A stretch of DNA of 64,000 bases from Algibacter amylolyticus (GTDB taxonomy: Bacteria; Bacteroidota; Bacteroidia; Flavobacteriales; Flavobacteriaceae): NCBI RefSeq assembly GCF_014202225.1, contig NZ_JACHGE010000002.1, positions 62,001 through 126,000 on the forward strand, given 5' to 3'. The stretch's first letter is position 1. Each line of letters opens with the position of its first letter. The notes beneath the pieces are model-generated. The model worked only from the letters and a program-made list of their open reading frames with translations. It was not told where the DNA came from and searched no databases. The position numbers and the translations under genes were made by a program. This document shows positions 63,068 to 64,000 of the stretch, piece by piece.

Positions 63068-63361
63068 ATGGGAGAAGGAATTGGGCAATTTTTGCCATTC
63101 ATTTTAATGTTCGTTGTTGTGTATTTCTTTATGATTGCACCACAAATGAAACGAGCAAAAAAAGAAAAGAAATTTGCAGCCGAATTAAAACGCGGCGATA
63201 AAGTAATTACTAAAAGTGGTTTACACGGTAAAATTGCCGAGTTAAATGATAAAGATAACAGTTGTGTTATTGAAACCATGGCCGGAAAATTAAAGTTTGA
63301 TAGATCTGCCATTTCTATGGAAATGAGTTCTAAACTTAATGCGCCTGTAACGGTTAAGTAA
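63068..63361 (+). CDS. yajC: Preprotein translocase subunit YajC
   Basis: Accessory inner-membrane subunit of the SecDF-YajC complex. One transmembrane helix (FLPFILMFVVVYFFMIAPQM, about 9-28) is followed by KRAKKEKKFAAELKRGDKVI and TKSGLHGKIAELND, the SH3-like domain signature. 97 residues, typical. Second gene of the DUF1573 operon, closed by the terminator at 63387. Confidence 0.94.
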   Translation: MGEGIGQFLPFILMFVVVYFFMIAPQMKRAKKEKKFAAELKRGDKVITKSGLHGKIAELNDKDNSCVIETMAGKLKFDRSAISMEMSSKLNAPVTVK

Positions 63362-63386
63362 TTTTACTTTTTATATTTTTATAAAG

Positions 63387-63414
63387 AAAGCTTCCTTTTA
63401 AGGAGGCTTTTTTT
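63387..63414 (+). terminator. Intrinsic terminator of the DUF1573-yajC operon
   Basis: 11-bp stem AAAGCTTCCTT / AAGGAGGCTTT (one G-U pair in the plus transcript) followed by a run of Ts. Confidence 0.8.
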
Positions 63415-63544
63415 ATGCTTATAATTGAAGGGAACTAACTGTTTTGTCATTATTTTATTTTGTTTTATTTCGAATTTTAGTAGGGTAAAACACTTATGGG
63501 TTGTCTTATAAATGAATTGTGTATTAATTTATAATTTATTTATC

Positions 63545-63985
63545 ATGGATTTACTTTTAACCTGCGTAGTAATTTTAAGCTTAACTAATATTTTGTTAAT
63601 TGCCTTTAAGCAAAAAACAATCATAATACATTTGGTAACTTTTTTAAAGAAAAAAACAACCAACGTTGGCTTTAAAAGTAACCTTGTTATAATAAATAGA
63701 ACGAATAGTCAGACTAATACTATACTTAACTTTGTGAGTAGCTCCAGAACCGACTCTAATAACTTTGAAGCAAAGCGCATGCGCGATTTGGCTTTAGAGC
63801 AGGAGCAATTAAGTAATAAACTTAAAATGTTAGAATACTTATCGGTTTTTGAGCTGTATTTAAACCAGCATAAGGCCAATAATTATAAAATGTGCGAAAT
63901 AAATGAGTTTAGAGCCCTAAAACTATCCACGCAAAAAAGCATTTTAGAATCTACCAAGAAGGTATCTTATTTAAGTGTGGCATAG
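63545..63985 (+). CDS. Hypothetical membrane-anchored protein
   Basis: Not recognised. The preferred start gives an N-terminal hydrophobic helix (MDLLLTCVVILSLTNILLIA), then a basic segment (KQKTIIIHLVTFLKKKTT) and a helical C-terminal part with NFEAKRMRDLALEQEQLSNK and LEYLSVFELYLNQHKANNY. A 33-bp longer start (MNCVLIYNLF) is possible. It ends 15 bp from the window edge; what follows is not visible. Confidence 0.6.
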   Translation: MDLLLTCVVILSLTNILLIAFKQKTIIIHLVTFLKKKTTNVGFKSNLVIINRTNSQTNTILNFVSSSRTDSNNFEAKRMRDLALEQEQLSNKLKMLEYLSVFELYLNQHKANNYKMCEINEFRALKLSTQKSILESTKKVSYLSVA

Positions 63986-64000
63986 CGCTACAACACTTAA

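Overview
This window comes from a member of the Bacteroidota, most likely a marine-type Flavobacteriaceae. It is AT-rich. Nineteen genes carry exact or nearly immediate matches to the Bacteroidota -7 promoter box TAnnTTTG, there are few Shine-Dalgarno sequences, and many proteins are family-typical: DUF3078, DUF5723, DUF4252, DUF3276, DUF4197, a long NusB, SigZ, a cyclophilin-FKBP fusion, an IcmF mutase, and paired type II and type III glutamine synthetases. I see no rRNA, tRNA, CRISPR array, prophage or transposase gene.

Layout. 0-9.4 kb: a TRIC-type channel cut by the window edge, a cyclophilin lipoprotein, a Nudix hydrolase, an acyltransferase, RecQ, a fibrinogen-domain secreted protein, topoisomerase III and an overlapping pseudouridine synthase. 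9.5-13.3 kb: an ECF sigma factor with a membrane partner, a coiled-coil protein built from about twelve 20-residue repeats, and a 53-residue gene with its own promoter. 13.8-18.6 kb: a Ca2+/cation antiporter and the two divergent glutamine synthetases. 18.8-26.9 kb: lipoproteins, PurM, DUF3078, PrfA-PyrF, a BtuF-like protein and DUF4197. 27-36.8 kb: a thioredoxin-fold protein, OmpA, PurU, IcmF, a lipocalin-like lipoprotein, a 33-residue cysteine-rich peptide next to SigZ, and an Lrp regulator. 36.9-46.2 kb: a coupled MFS-YpdA operon, a 27-residue peptide unit, DUF4252-DUF1684 lipoproteins, a cassette-like hypothetical gene, SRPBCC-CrcB, DUF5723 and a MazG-like protein. 46.2-64 kb: a large ThuA/glucose-dehydrogenase/PKD/cytochrome c lipoprotein, IlvE, MnmD, an epimerase, a dual immunophilin, a bacillithiol-type transferase, a symporter-acyltransferase operon, an ABC exporter, NusB, DUF1573 and YajC.

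Most genes are housekeeping. They cover DNA maintenance (RecQ, TopB), translation (PrfA, MnmD, CsaA-like, pseudouridine synthase), purine, pyrimidine and one-carbon metabolism (PurM, PyrF, PurU), ammonium assimilation (GlnII, GlnN), branched-chain metabolism (IlvE, IcmF) and envelope biology. YpdA and a YfiT-type transferase together hint at bacillithiol.

The less ordinary signals lie between genes. (1) A dispersed repeat of about 95-150 bp occurs six times. All copies share the ends GCGTTAGGGAT and GGTAACGCC. One copy is translated as the N-terminus of a lipoprotein, and two inverted copies bracket the glutamine synthetase pair. (2) Three very short genes have their own promoter and/or terminator: a 27-residue Cys-containing peptide, a 33-residue Cys-rich peptide beside sigZ, and a 53-residue basic protein. 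(3) A hypothetical gene is bounded by a perfect 10-bp inverted repeat and a long imperfect palindrome, with a related palindrome elsewhere in the window. (4) Heptamer (CTTCCGT) and tetramer (TTAG) tandem repeats occur.
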